Positions 1 through 7,481 of a stretch of 32,466 bases of DNA are shown one piece after another. Under the pieces are notes generated by a model. That model saw only the letters and a program-made list of their open reading frames with translations. It was not told the DNA's origin and ran no database searches. Made by a program: the position numbers and the translations under genes. Position 1 is the first letter of the stretch. Every line of letters starts with the position of its first letter. The stretch is taken from positions 1-32,466 of the forward strand of contig CAMNCR010000189.1 of assembly GCA_946534455.1 (NCBI GenBank), written 5' to 3'. The stretch comes from an uncultured Clostridia bacterium (GTDB lineage Bacteria; Bacillota; Clostridia; Christensenellales; Aristaeellaceae).

Positions 1-438
1 CTGACGGCGTTCATCCCCATGCTGATGGATACGGGCGGCAACTCCGGCTCCCAGTCCTCGGTGACGGTCATCCGCGCCATTTCCCTGAACGAGCTGACCT
101 TTGGCGACCTGCCGAAGGTGATCTGGAAGGAGGTCCGGACGGCGGCGCTGTGCGGCATCTGCCTGTCGATGCTGTGCTTCGGCAAGATTATGCTGGTGGA
201 CCGTCTGCTGCTGGGCAAAGAAGAGATTACGGCCCTGGTGGCGGCGGTGGTCTGCCTGACGATGGCGGTGACGGTGCTGTGCGCGAAAATCGTGGGCTGC
301 ACGCTGCCGATGCTGGCCAAGAAGCTGGGCTTTGATCCGGCGGTGATGGCGAGCCCGTTTATTACGACGATTGTGGACGCGCTGTCCCTGCTGGTCTATT
401 TCGGCATTGCCTGCGCACTGCTGCCGGGACTGGCCTGA
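1..438 (+). CDS. mgtE: MgtE-family magnesium transporter, C-terminal part (5' end outside window)
   Basis: The frame is open from the first base and ends with TGA at 436-438, giving about 145 residues. The visible part is the membrane domain of an MgtE-type Mg2+ channel/transporter. It has the family motif PMLMDTGGNSGSQ at the start (the conserved GGNxGxQ segment lining the ion path), followed by about three hydrophobic segments and the usual closing stretch with SPFITTIVDALSLLVYF. The cytosolic N-domain, CBS domains and first membrane helices would lie upstream of the window. Family knowledge: MgtE admits Mg2+ and is gated by cytosolic Mg2+. A perfect 14-bp hairpin follows 21 bp after the stop. 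The family call is secure; whether the missing part is intact cannot be seen. Confidence 0.9.
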   Translation: MTAFIPMLMDTGGNSGSQSSVTVIRAISLNELTFGDLPKVIWKEVRTAALCGICLSMLCFGKIMLVDRLLLGKEEITALVAAVVCLTMAVTVLCAKIVGCTLPMLAKKLGFDPAVMASPFITTIVDALSLLVYFGIACALLPGLA

Positions 439-459
439 GACACGGACTGTGAGCGAAAG

Positions 460-491
460 ACAACAGGCTGAGCGATGGCTCAGCCTGTTGT
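460..491 (+). terminator. Perfect 14-bp hairpin after mgtE, without a T-tract
   Basis: ACAACAGGCTGAGC (460-473) and GCTCAGCCTGTTGT (478-491) are exact reverse complements around the loop GATG. No T-run follows. Instead a 12-base palindrome GCCCCGCGGGGC (492-503) comes next and abuts the SD sequence GGAGG (504-508) of the flippase gene. It could be an mgtE terminator, an mRNA 3'-end stabiliser, or a structure affecting flippase translation. Confidence 0.55.
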
Positions 492-516
492 GCCCCGCGG
501 GGCGGAGGACGGACGA

Positions 517-1956
517 ATGAGCACGAGAAAAAACGCGATGTACAATGTGGGCTATCGCCTGTTTTCCGTGCTGCTTCCGCTGGTGACGGCCCCCTATCTG
601 TCCCGCACGGTGGGGACGGACGGCGTGGGGCTGTATTCCTACGCCTGGAGCATCTCCTACGTCTTTGTGCTGGTGGGCATGCTGGGGCTCAATGATTACG
701 GCGTGCGCGCGATCGCGCAGATCCGGGACGACCGCAAGGCGCTGGACAGAACCTTTTCCGCCATCTGGCAGATGCAGCTGCTGGTGGCCGGAGTGACGCT
801 GCTGGCCTGGTTCGGCTACGTGTTCTGGATCGCGGAGGAGGAGCGGCTGATCGCGCTGCATCTGACGATGATGAGCGTCAGCTGCCTGGTGAGCTTTGAC
901 TGGTGTCTGATGGGGCTGGACATCTTCCGGCCCATCGCGCTGCGCAATACCTTCGTCAAAAGCCTGGCGGCGGTCTGCGTGTTCCTTTTCGTGCGGAGCC
1001 GGGAGGACCTGTGGATCTACGCGCTGGTCTGGAGCGCGGCGACGCTCCTGGGCAATCTGAGCTGCGTTGTGTCCCTGCGGGGCCGGGTGACCTATCGCCC
1101 GGTGCCCTTCCGGGAGAGCCTGAAGCATCTGAAGCCCTGCGCGGTGCTGTTTATTTCCGTGCTGGCGGTGAACATCTACCGGACCATGGACAAGGTCATG
1201 GTCAGCGCCATTGCGGGTGTGGATGAAAACGGCCTGTATGAGAACGCGGAAAAGATCATCTACTGCCTGAGCGGCTTCATCTCCGCCATCGGTACGGTGA
1301 TGATGCCCAAGGTTGCGCATATGCAGCAGCGGGGGGAGACGGAGCGAATTCGGCGGCACATTCTCCGGAGCATGGATCTGATTCTGTGCATGGTCAGCGC
1401 GCTGGCCTTCGGCGTGGCGGCGGTGGCGGACCGCTTCGCGCCGCTGTTCTACGGGGAGGCCTTCGCCTATTCGGGCGTGCTGATGGCGCCGCTGGCCTTC
1501 ACGCTGATCATGATCGGATTCGCCAATGTGATCCGGACGCAGGTGGTGCTGCCGCAGAAGCGGGATTCCATCTTTGTCCGGAGCGTCTGCGCCGGCGCCG
1601 TGGTGAACCTGCTGGCCAACAGCCTGCTGATTCCCGGCCTGAAAAGCATGGGGGCGGTGGTGGGCACGCTGCTGGCGGAGCTGACGGTGCCGGTGGTGCA
1701 GTACCTGATCCTGCGCAGGGAGCTGCCCTATGGCCGCTTTCTCCGCTTCGCGGCGATCTACGGAGCCTTTGGCGCGGTGATGCTGGTGTGCGTCCGGGGC
1801 GTGGGCGCGCTGCTTCCGATGGAGGGCTGGCCCGCTCTGGCGGTGCAGGTGGCCGCGGGCATCCTGGTCTATGGCGGGCTGTGCCTGGTGTACTGGAAGC
1901 GGACGGGAACGGAGCTTCCGCTGCGCCGGGGCACCCGGAAACGGACAGAAGAATAA
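517..1956 (+). CDS. Polysaccharide/lipid-linked oligosaccharide flippase (Wzx-like, MOP superfamily)
   Basis: A 479-residue, very hydrophobic protein with about 12-14 membrane segments. The N-terminus (MSTRKNAMYNVGYRLF, then LLPLVTAPYLSRTVGTDGVGLYSYAWS) is the classic opening of the Wzx/RfbX oligosaccharide flippases: an amphipathic lead, then P-Y-L-S-R near the end of TM1. Such proteins move lipid-linked glycan units across the membrane for capsule, exopolysaccharide or teichoic-type polymers. The start at 517 is chosen because GGAGG (504-508) lies 8 nt upstream. An in-frame ATG at 475 lies inside the 460-491 hairpin loop and has no ribosome-binding site. No glycosyltransferase genes are adjacent, so the substrate is unknown. 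A terminator-like hairpin follows 3 bp after the stop. Confidence 0.88.
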   Translation: MSTRKNAMYNVGYRLFSVLLPLVTAPYLSRTVGTDGVGLYSYAWSISYVFVLVGMLGLNDYGVRAIAQIRDDRKALDRTFSAIWQMQLLVAGVTLLAWFGYVFWIAEEERLIALHLTMMSVSCLVSFDWCLMGLDIFRPIALRNTFVKSLAAVCVFLFVRSREDLWIYALVWSAATLLGNLSCVVSLRGRVTYRPVPFRESLKHLKPCAVLFISVLAVNIYRTMDKVMVSAIAGVDENGLYENAEKIIYCLSGFISAIGTVMMPKVAHMQQRGETERIRRHILRSMDLILCMVSALAFGVAAVADRFAPLFYGEAFAYSGVLMAPLAFTLIMIGFANVIRTQVVLPQKRDSIFVRSVCAGAVVNLLANSLLIPGLKSMGAVVGTLLAELTVPVVQYLILRRELPYGRFLRFAAIYGAFGAVMLVCVRGVGALLPMEGWPALAVQVAAGILVYGGLCLVYWKRTGTELPLRRGTRKRTEE

Positions 1957-1959
1957 AAC

Positions 1960-1988
1960 GCAATCCCCCCGCGCCGCGGGGGGATTGC
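1960..1988. terminator. Bidirectional intrinsic terminator between convergent genes
   Basis: GCAATCCCCCCGC (1960-1972) pairs perfectly with its complement (1976-1988) around loop GCC. Read on the minus strand the stem is followed by GTTTTATTCTT, so it is a good terminator for the minus-strand gene at 2013-3782. It also lies 3 bp after the flippase stop and can end that transcript. Confidence 0.85.
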
Positions 1989-2012
1989 CGTACAGGCGTA
2001 AAGCGAGAAACG

Positions 2013-3782
2013 TCAGACGGGACGATACAGCTCGAATTCACCGGGCATGGCGCGCGTCTCGAAGACGGTTTCGCCGTTTTTCCGGTACAGCGGGCAAAGC
2101 ACCCGGGCTTTTCCGGTGCGGGGATCCTGCCTCAGGGGCATTTCCAGGCCCTCACACTCTCCCTGCACATGGATGCGGATGGCGCCGGGCTGCGACGCGG
2201 AGGTCGCATAGGGATAGACGACGAAGGCGCCGTTGTCATAGGTGAACAGGCTGATGCCCGCGCCGCATTCGAGATACACCCCCTGGGAGGGGAATTCCCG
2301 GCGGAGGCGGGTCAGGCAGGCCTCCGGCAGCTTGTAGAGATCCGGGAAGCGGTCCGGAACGGCGAGCGTCAGCATCTGGCCCTTTCCGTAGGTATCCCGC
2401 AGCAGCACGCCGTAGCTTTCCTCCGTGTCGGCGACCTTCACCAGGGCCCAGGCGGAGTTGTTCCGGAACTCGCAGACCGGAATGCCGATTTCCTCCCGGC
2501 CCTGCGGGAATTCCAGAGCCGGACGGGGATCCGCGGTTTCGACCCGATAGTTCCGGCCCTGCACGCGGCGGCCCGTGAAGCGGATGGAGGTCATGCGCGG
2601 CATGCCGCGGGACATGGCGGCTTCCAGGAAGCCGCTGGTCACCAGCGCCCGGCCGCCCTCCGCCACATACTTTTCCAGCTTCTCCACAATGTCCGGATCG
2701 CAGGCGGAGGAGCGGGTCAGCAGGATGGACGGGGCGGATTCCGGCCAGTAGGGCGTGCAGACCACGGGAAGGCCGCACATCCCCAGGAAGTCCTGCACGT
2801 TATCCTCGCCCTGACAGTTATCCGGCAGATAGCACACGGTGCCGACGGGCTGCCCGCAGTGATCCAGCAGCGCATCCAGCCTGTCCAGCTGATAGCCCAG
2901 CGGCGGGACGAAGCGATTGTCCGTCAGGGCCTGGAAGCAGAACATCATCAGCTCCTTCGGACGGGAGAAGGCGGTCAGATAGACCTGCTCCAGATACTGC
3001 TCGGTGATGTGCAGATCGAAGGGGTCGAACCATCCGCCGCCGTTGTGGCCGGGCCACATGCTTTCAAAATAGGTCATGAGGGAAAAGCTCAGATAGCGGG
3101 GAAGGTGCTGATCCGTGGTCACGGTATCCCGCGCCTCGGTCCCTGTATAAATCCGGTCGAACAGCCTGCGCTGCGCGGCGGGGTTATAGCCCGTTTCCTG
3201 ATAGCTTTCCGCCCAGTTGGGGTACTTGATGGTAATCTGGCAGCGGGGGTTGGCGGCCTTGGCGGGGGCGATGATGTCCTCCCGGCTGACCTTCTCCATC
3301 AGGGCGAGGCGGTAGGCCTGCCAGCTGCCGTCCGTGATGCCGTGGGCGCGGTTATAGTCGTCCCGTCCCGCCCGGCAGGCGTCGCAGGTGCAGTTGGTGA
3401 AGAAAAAGTCATCAATAATAAACTCGTCAAAGTGCGCGCCGGTGAAGGCGCTCGCCTCGCGCAGGCGGGAAAGCATGGTTTCGTCATTGTAGCAGAAGGT
3501 GTCGAACAGGCGCTGCTTGGGCGCCTCGCCCTCCGGGGTGGGAATGGTGGTGGTCAGGCCGCCGGCTACCTCGACCCCGTGCTTTTCAAACAGCTCCCGG
3601 CACAGGGCGACGTGGGCCTCATCCGCCAGGACGCCGCCGCGGAAGGGCTCCAGATACACCTTATCCGGCCGGAGATAGCGCTCGAAGAACTGGATATCCT
3701 TCTCCAGCTTCTCCCTTTCGGCGTGCGCGGTCGCCTGCGCGACAAAATAATAGACCAGCGTGAAGTTACGATAGTGTCCCAA
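2013..3782 (-). CDS. Glycoside-hydrolase-like TIM-barrel protein, function unassigned
   Basis: 589 residues, no signal peptide, so probably cytoplasmic. Residues 1-300 read as a (beta/alpha)8-type domain. FDEFIIDDFFFTNCTCDAC (118-136) resembles the acidic strand followed by a C-x-C-x2-C cluster seen in several uncharacterised glycosidase-like families; the cysteines may bind a metal. Residues about 310-410 resemble the GATase-like trimerisation domain of GH42-type enzymes (for example EKLEKYVAEGGRALVTSGF). The rest looks beta-rich. The start is TTG at 3782: AAGGGG lies 7 nt upstream and no ATG fits. A sigma70-type promoter lies about 45 bp upstream. It is monocistronic and divergent from the peptide importer operon. 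I do not recognise a characterised family, so a sugar-active role is an inference. Confidence 0.75.
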   Translation of the reverse strand: MGHYRNFTLVYYFVAQATAHAEREKLEKDIQFFERYLRPDKVYLEPFRGGVLADEAHVALCRELFEKHGVEVAGGLTTTIPTPEGEAPKQRLFDTFCYNDETMLSRLREASAFTGAHFDEFIIDDFFFTNCTCDACRAGRDDYNRAHGITDGSWQAYRLALMEKVSREDIIAPAKAANPRCQITIKYPNWAESYQETGYNPAAQRRLFDRIYTGTEARDTVTTDQHLPRYLSFSLMTYFESMWPGHNGGGWFDPFDLHITEQYLEQVYLTAFSRPKELMMFCFQALTDNRFVPPLGYQLDRLDALLDHCGQPVGTVCYLPDNCQGEDNVQDFLGMCGLPVVCTPYWPESAPSILLTRSSACDPDIVEKLEKYVAEGGRALVTSGFLEAAMSRGMPRMTSIRFTGRRVQGRNYRVETADPRPALEFPQGREEIGIPVCEFRNNSAWALVKVADTEESYGVLLRDTYGKGQMLTLAVPDRFPDLYKLPEACLTRLRREFPSQGVYLECGAGISLFTYDNGAFVVYPYATSASQPGAIRIHVQGECEGLEMPLRQDPRTGKARVLCPLYRKNGETVFETRAMPGEFELYRPV

Positions 3783-3825
3783 ACCGAACGCCCCTTTCTA
3801 CAAGAATAACGGAAGGATTGAGGGC

Positions 3826-3854
3826 ATTATACAGGGCTCCGGAGGGGAAAGCAA
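3826..3854 (-). promoter_or_regulatory. Sigma70-type promoter of the glycosidase-like gene
   Basis: On the minus strand TTGCTT (3854-3849), a 17-bp spacer and a perfect TATAAT (3831-3826). The predicted start site near 3820 leaves a leader of about 38 nt before the TTG codon. Confidence 0.75.
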
Positions 3855-3971
3855 TGCCGGAAAGAGGGCTTTTTTCAGAAAAAGCAAGGGTCCGGCAGAA
3901 AAAGGGAGCAAAGGGGAAATCACGAAGCAGACGGGAACGGACGGAAAAGCGCATTCTACCGAAAAAGAAAT

Positions 3972-4000
3972 TTGCAAAGTTTGCCTGAATATGATAGTAT
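3972..4000 (+). promoter_or_regulatory. Sigma70-type promoter of the peptide-type importer operon
   Basis: TTGCAA (3972-3977), 17-bp spacer, TAGTAT (3995-4000). The transcript would start near 4007, giving a leader of about 110 nt. The 335-bp gap 3783-4117 holds this promoter, the divergent one at 3826-3854, an A-rich stretch (3885-3970) without recognised genes, and the leader. Confidence 0.65.
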
Positions 4001-4006
4001 AAGCAA

Positions 4007-4117
4007 TAAGTTTTCTGTGCCGGAGGGAGTCTCCCGGCGCTCTCAGCTTGCGGACAATGGCTTACGCCGTTGGTCTCAGCCTTTTAGGCTGTAAATATTT
4101 TTTAAGGAGGAGTTCCC
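4007..4117 (+). other. Structured 5' leader of the importer operon
   Basis: Three short inverted repeats can be drawn. GCCGG (4019-4023) pairs with CCGGC (4034-4038). CAATGGC (4055-4061) pairs with GCCGTTG (4066-4072, one G-U). CAGCC (4077-4081) pairs with GGCTG (4087-4091), followed by TAAATATTTTTT. The last resembles a small terminator or attenuator placed just before the SD sequence AAGGAGG (4104-4110). No known riboswitch class was recognised. Confidence 0.4.
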
Positions 4118-6328
4118 ATGAAGAAACTGTTGGCTCTGCTCATGACGCTGGCTATGCTTCTCTCGGCGTGCGGTCTCGCGCTGGCCGATGTAGATGCGGC
4201 GAACGTTCCGGATCAGCCTGAATTTCAGGTCATGACCCTGGGCAACTACAAGTATGGCGAGGATTACACCTCTCTGTACGACAAGGTCGGTAAGGACATC
4301 ACCATTGCCGATGTGCATGAAGACGAGGAAACCGGCTTCGGATACATCACCGTGGATGGTGAGGAGAAGCTGCTGGGCCTGGACTTCCTGACCATGGCGA
4401 TGGTTTATAATACCCAGCCTGCCGGCGACTATGAGACGGAAGACGACGTCTACGCCGCCTGGTGGAAACTGTACATCACCCGCTGGAATTATCTGCTGCC
4501 CGAAGTGCCGCTGTACAGCAACGAATACTATGATCTGTACAACGCCGAGATCAAGGGCGTGCAGGAGCATCCCACCAACCCCTTCTGGGGCCCCGCTCGC
4601 GCTGTGATCGACTGGACCTCCGAAAAGGCGGACAACTCCATCATCCTGGGGTCCTCCACCGAGCTGTCCGGTCAGTTCCGGTACGCTGCCTTCGGTAAGT
4701 CCTCTCCCGGATCCTCCGATAACGATATCGAAGGCCTGACCACCGGTCTGGAAACCGTCGCCACCACCAAGGAGGGCGGCTACGAGTGGAACGATACCGT
4801 CGTTGAGTCCCATGAGGAGACTGAAAACGAGGATGGTTCCCTGACCTACACCATCAAGATCAAGGACGATCTGAAGTTCTCCGACGGCAGCCCCGTGACC
4901 GCGAAGGACTATGTGGCCTACACCATGGCCAGCCTGTCCCCCGTGTTCACCGAGGCGGCTTCCCGCGAGACCTCCGGTCTGACGATCGCCGGCTGGAAGG
5001 ATGCCTATCAGCTGTACACCGGTCCCGACAGCGAAGCGGGCACCAAGGAGCTGTCCGGTCTGCGTCTGCTGGATGACTACACCTTCGCGGTGACCATCCC
5101 CGCGGATTACGCGAACTACTTCTACAAGATCACCTACGGCGGCTTCTCCGCGAATTACGCGGCGGCCTGGCTGGGCGAGGGCGTTGAAGTGAAGGACGAC
5201 GGCAATGGCTGCTACCTGTCTGACGAGTTCTATGCCAAGGACGAGGAAGGCAAGTACATCCAGGCTGCGAAGATCAACAAGCTGTGCACCGACATCAGCG
5301 AGGAGAACTACGCGAGCTATCCCTGGTCCGGTCCGTATGCTGTGAAGTCCTTTGACAACACCGACTCCACCGCGACCCTGGTTCGGAACGAGTACTTCAA
5401 GGGCAACTACGAAGGCGCTGTTCCGCACATCGACACCATCATCTACAAGCGCACCGTTTCCGCCACCCAGATTGAAGACTTCAAGGCGGGCGGCCTGGAT
5501 GTCATCGCGGCCATCACCGGCGGCGCCGACACCGACAACGCGCTGAAGCTGGCGGACGAATCCGAAGGCAAGTATGTTTACACCCACTACAGCCGTGCCG
5601 GCTACGGCAAGCTGGGCTTCCGCGCCGACTACGGTCCCGCGCAGTTCACCTCCGTGCGTCAGGCCATCGCGCTGTGCATGGATCGCGCGCAGTTCGCCAA
5701 GGACTTCACCGGCGGCTACGGCGGCGTGGTTGACGGACCGTACTACACCGGTTCCTGGATGTACAAGGCCGCTGTGGATCAGGGTCTGATGCTGGACAGC
5801 TATGCGACCTCCGCGGACGCGGCGATCGACGTGCTGGAAGCGGACGGCTGGGTCTGGAACGCTGACGGTACCGAGTACTCCGGCGAGGGCGTTCGCTACA
5901 AGGCGATCCCCGCGGATCAGATCAACGAGAATGACAAGATTTACCAGTCCGTGGACGGCACCTACAAGACCGTTGAAGTCAACGGCGTGTATCTGATGCC
6001 CCTGGTGATCAACTGGTACGGCACCGCTGACAACGAGTTCACCGATCTGCTGCAGACCGGTCTGAAGGAAAATGAGAACGTAGCCAAGGCCGGTATGGTC
6101 GTGTACAACACCATCGGCGACTTCGCTCCCATGCTGGACGAGCTCTATCAGCAGGCTGTGTACGGCTTCTATGCCGGCACGCCCATGTACTGCGCATTCA
6201 ACTTCGCCACCGGCTTCAACTCCGCGGCGTATGACTATGCGTTCAACATGACCATTGATCCCGCGATGTATGATGACTATTCTTCCTACTACATCAAGGA
6301 CTACGCCGACATCTGCTGGCTGAAGTAA
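4118..6328 (+). CDS. Peptide/nickel-type ABC importer substrate-binding lipoprotein (SBP family 5), extended
   Basis: 736 residues, against about 520-600 for typical OppA/DppA proteins. The N-terminus MKKLLALLMTLAMLLSAC ends in a lipobox (LSAC, Cys18), so the mature protein is predicted to be membrane-anchored outside the cell. Family-5 core features are visible: TYTIKIKDDLKFSDGSPVTAKDYV (243-266), WSGPYAVKSF (403-412), VRNEYFKG (422-429) and FTSVRQAIALCMDR (510-523). Residues 30-175 are extra. Within them WNYLLPEVPLYSNEYYDLYN (123-142) looks like the tail that normally ends this family, while the real C-terminus stops early. SD AAGGAGG lies 7 nt before the ATG. A strong hairpin after the stop probably keeps binding-protein mRNA more abundant than that of the permeases. 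Ligand is unknown; peptides are the default guess. Confidence 0.92.
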   Translation: MKKLLALLMTLAMLLSACGLALADVDAANVPDQPEFQVMTLGNYKYGEDYTSLYDKVGKDITIADVHEDEETGFGYITVDGEEKLLGLDFLTMAMVYNTQPAGDYETEDDVYAAWWKLYITRWNYLLPEVPLYSNEYYDLYNAEIKGVQEHPTNPFWGPARAVIDWTSEKADNSIILGSSTELSGQFRYAAFGKSSPGSSDNDIEGLTTGLETVATTKEGGYEWNDTVVESHEETENEDGSLTYTIKIKDDLKFSDGSPVTAKDYVAYTMASLSPVFTEAASRETSGLTIAGWKDAYQLYTGPDSEAGTKELSGLRLLDDYTFAVTIPADYANYFYKITYGGFSANYAAAWLGEGVEVKDDGNGCYLSDEFYAKDEEGKYIQAAKINKLCTDISEENYASYPWSGPYAVKSFDNTDSTATLVRNEYFKGNYEGAVPHIDTIIYKRTVSATQIEDFKAGGLDVIAAITGGADTDNALKLADESEGKYVYTHYSRAGYGKLGFRADYGPAQFTSVRQAIALCMDRAQFAKDFTGGYGGVVDGPYYTGSWMYKAAVDQGLMLDSYATSADAAIDVLEADGWVWNADGTEYSGEGVRYKAIPADQINENDKIYQSVDGTYKTVEVNGVYLMPLVINWYGTADNEFTDLLQTGLKENENVAKAGMVVYNTIGDFAPMLDELYQQAVYGFYAGTPMYCAFNFATGFNSAAYDYAFNMTIDPAMYDDYSSYYIKDYADICWLK

Positions 6329-6345
6329 TGGTTCCGTAAAGCGCG

Positions 6346-6376
6346 TGCATCCGGCGGCGTTTTGCCGCCGGATGCA
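6346..6376 (+). terminator. Intercistronic hairpin after the binding-protein gene
   Basis: TGCATCCGGCGGC (6346-6358) pairs perfectly with GCCGCCGGATGCA (6364-6376) around loop GTTTT, followed by TTTATTCTCGTT. The weak T-tract suggests partial termination or 3'-end protection, a common device that yields more binding protein than permease. Confidence 0.75.
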
Positions 6377-6425
6377 TTTATTCTCGTTCTGCTGATTTGA
6401 TCTCTCAATGTAAGGAGCGCTCTCC

Positions 6426-7466
6426 ATGGCAAGATATATCGTGAAAAGGCTGGTCTACATGTTTCTCGTCTTCTTTCTGCTGACGTTCATTCTGTTCGTG
6501 CTGTATCATCTGATGCCGGCGAACCGGGCGTACACCGACGCGAGAACCGAGATTCAGACCATGAAAAAGCTGTCGGAGGAAGAAAAGGCCACCAAGTTTG
6601 ATGAGCTGTATCTGAAATACCAGCGCCTGTACGGTACCGACACGGATAACAATCTGATTCTGTACCTGCGCTGGCTGGGACTGTATCCGTACTATGACGG
6701 ACATTACTCCGGCATTTTTCAGGGGGACTTCGGCTTTTCCTACGACTATAACCTGCCTGTCGTGGAAGTGGTTCCCGTGCACATGCGCAATTCCTTCCTC
6801 ATCGGCATCATCACGGAAATCGCGGTGCTGGCCATCACGATTCCGCTGGGCATCAAATGCGCGGTGAAGAAAAACAGCCGGTTTGACCGGTTTACGCAGT
6901 TCTTCACGCTGATCGGCTTTTCGACGCCGAGCTTCATTATTTATATCGTCTTCATTGTTTTCTTCTGCTCCATTCTGCACTGGTTCCCCGTTTCAGGCAT
7001 GAAATCGCCGGGAACCAACTATACCGGATGGCGGAATGTGCTGGATGTGCTTCATCACGTCACCCTGCCCACCATCTGCCTGACCTTCGGGTCCCTGGCC
7101 TCCATCACCCGCATTACCCGGGCGTCCATGATTGACGCCCTGAGTCTGGACTGCATCCGGACCGCGCGGGCCAAGGGGCTCAGCGAAAAAGTCGTCATTT
7201 ACAGCCATGCCTGGCGCAACGCCCTGGTCCCGATGGTTTCGATCATCGTCGGCGGGTTCTTCGGAACCATTTCCGGCGCCATGATTCTGGAACAGATGTT
7301 CGGCTTCAAGGGCATGGGCCTGCTCTTCCTGAGCGCCATGCGGACGGCTGACTACGATATGATCATGTTCCTGGAAGTGATATATACCTTCATCGGGCTG
7401 TTCTCCAACCTGGTGACTGACCTGTGCTACGGTCTGGTGGATCCGCGGGTCCGCATCAGCAAGTAA
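6426..7466 (+). CDS. ABC importer permease, DppB/OppB family
   Basis: 346 residues with about six membrane helices. The N-terminus MARYIVKRLVYMFLVFFLLTFILFVLYHLMP is the standard DppB start, in which the first helix ends in an L-x-P motif. An extracytoplasmic stretch of about 90 residues (30-120) includes the usual DFGFSYDYNLPV element (DxGxS...PV). The EAA coupling loop lies at about 242-270 (CIRTARAKGLSEKVVIYSHAWRNAL), with the conserved A...G spacing that docks on the ATPases. It ends in the usual LVDPRVRISK tail. SD AAGGAG (6412-6417) precedes the ATG. The gene is 15 bp upstream of its partner permease and clearly in the same operon. Confidence 0.95.
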   Translation: MARYIVKRLVYMFLVFFLLTFILFVLYHLMPANRAYTDARTEIQTMKKLSEEEKATKFDELYLKYQRLYGTDTDNNLILYLRWLGLYPYYDGHYSGIFQGDFGFSYDYNLPVVEVVPVHMRNSFLIGIITEIAVLAITIPLGIKCAVKKNSRFDRFTQFFTLIGFSTPSFIIYIVFIVFFCSILHWFPVSGMKSPGTNYTGWRNVLDVLHHVTLPTICLTFGSLASITRITRASMIDALSLDCIRTARAKGLSEKVVIYSHAWRNALVPMVSIIVGGFFGTISGAMILEQMFGFKGMGLLFLSAMRTADYDMIMFLEVIYTFIGLFSNLVTDLCYGLVDPRVRISK

Positions 7467-7481
7467 GGAGGAAAGAAGCAG

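Noticed and set aside
1386..3809. Plus-strand open frame (about 800 codons) running from inside the flippase gene over the glycosidase-like gene
   Set aside because: It crosses a bidirectional terminator and two genes in other frames; low-complexity G/A/R/H-rich translation.
4076..6427. Long minus-strand open frame (about 780 codons) opposite the binding-protein gene
   Set aside because: It mirrors the real gene in a GC-rich genome; composition is rich in V, G, H and Q with no domain pattern, no SD, and it would cover the operon's leader. The plus-strand gene has a signal peptide and family motifs.
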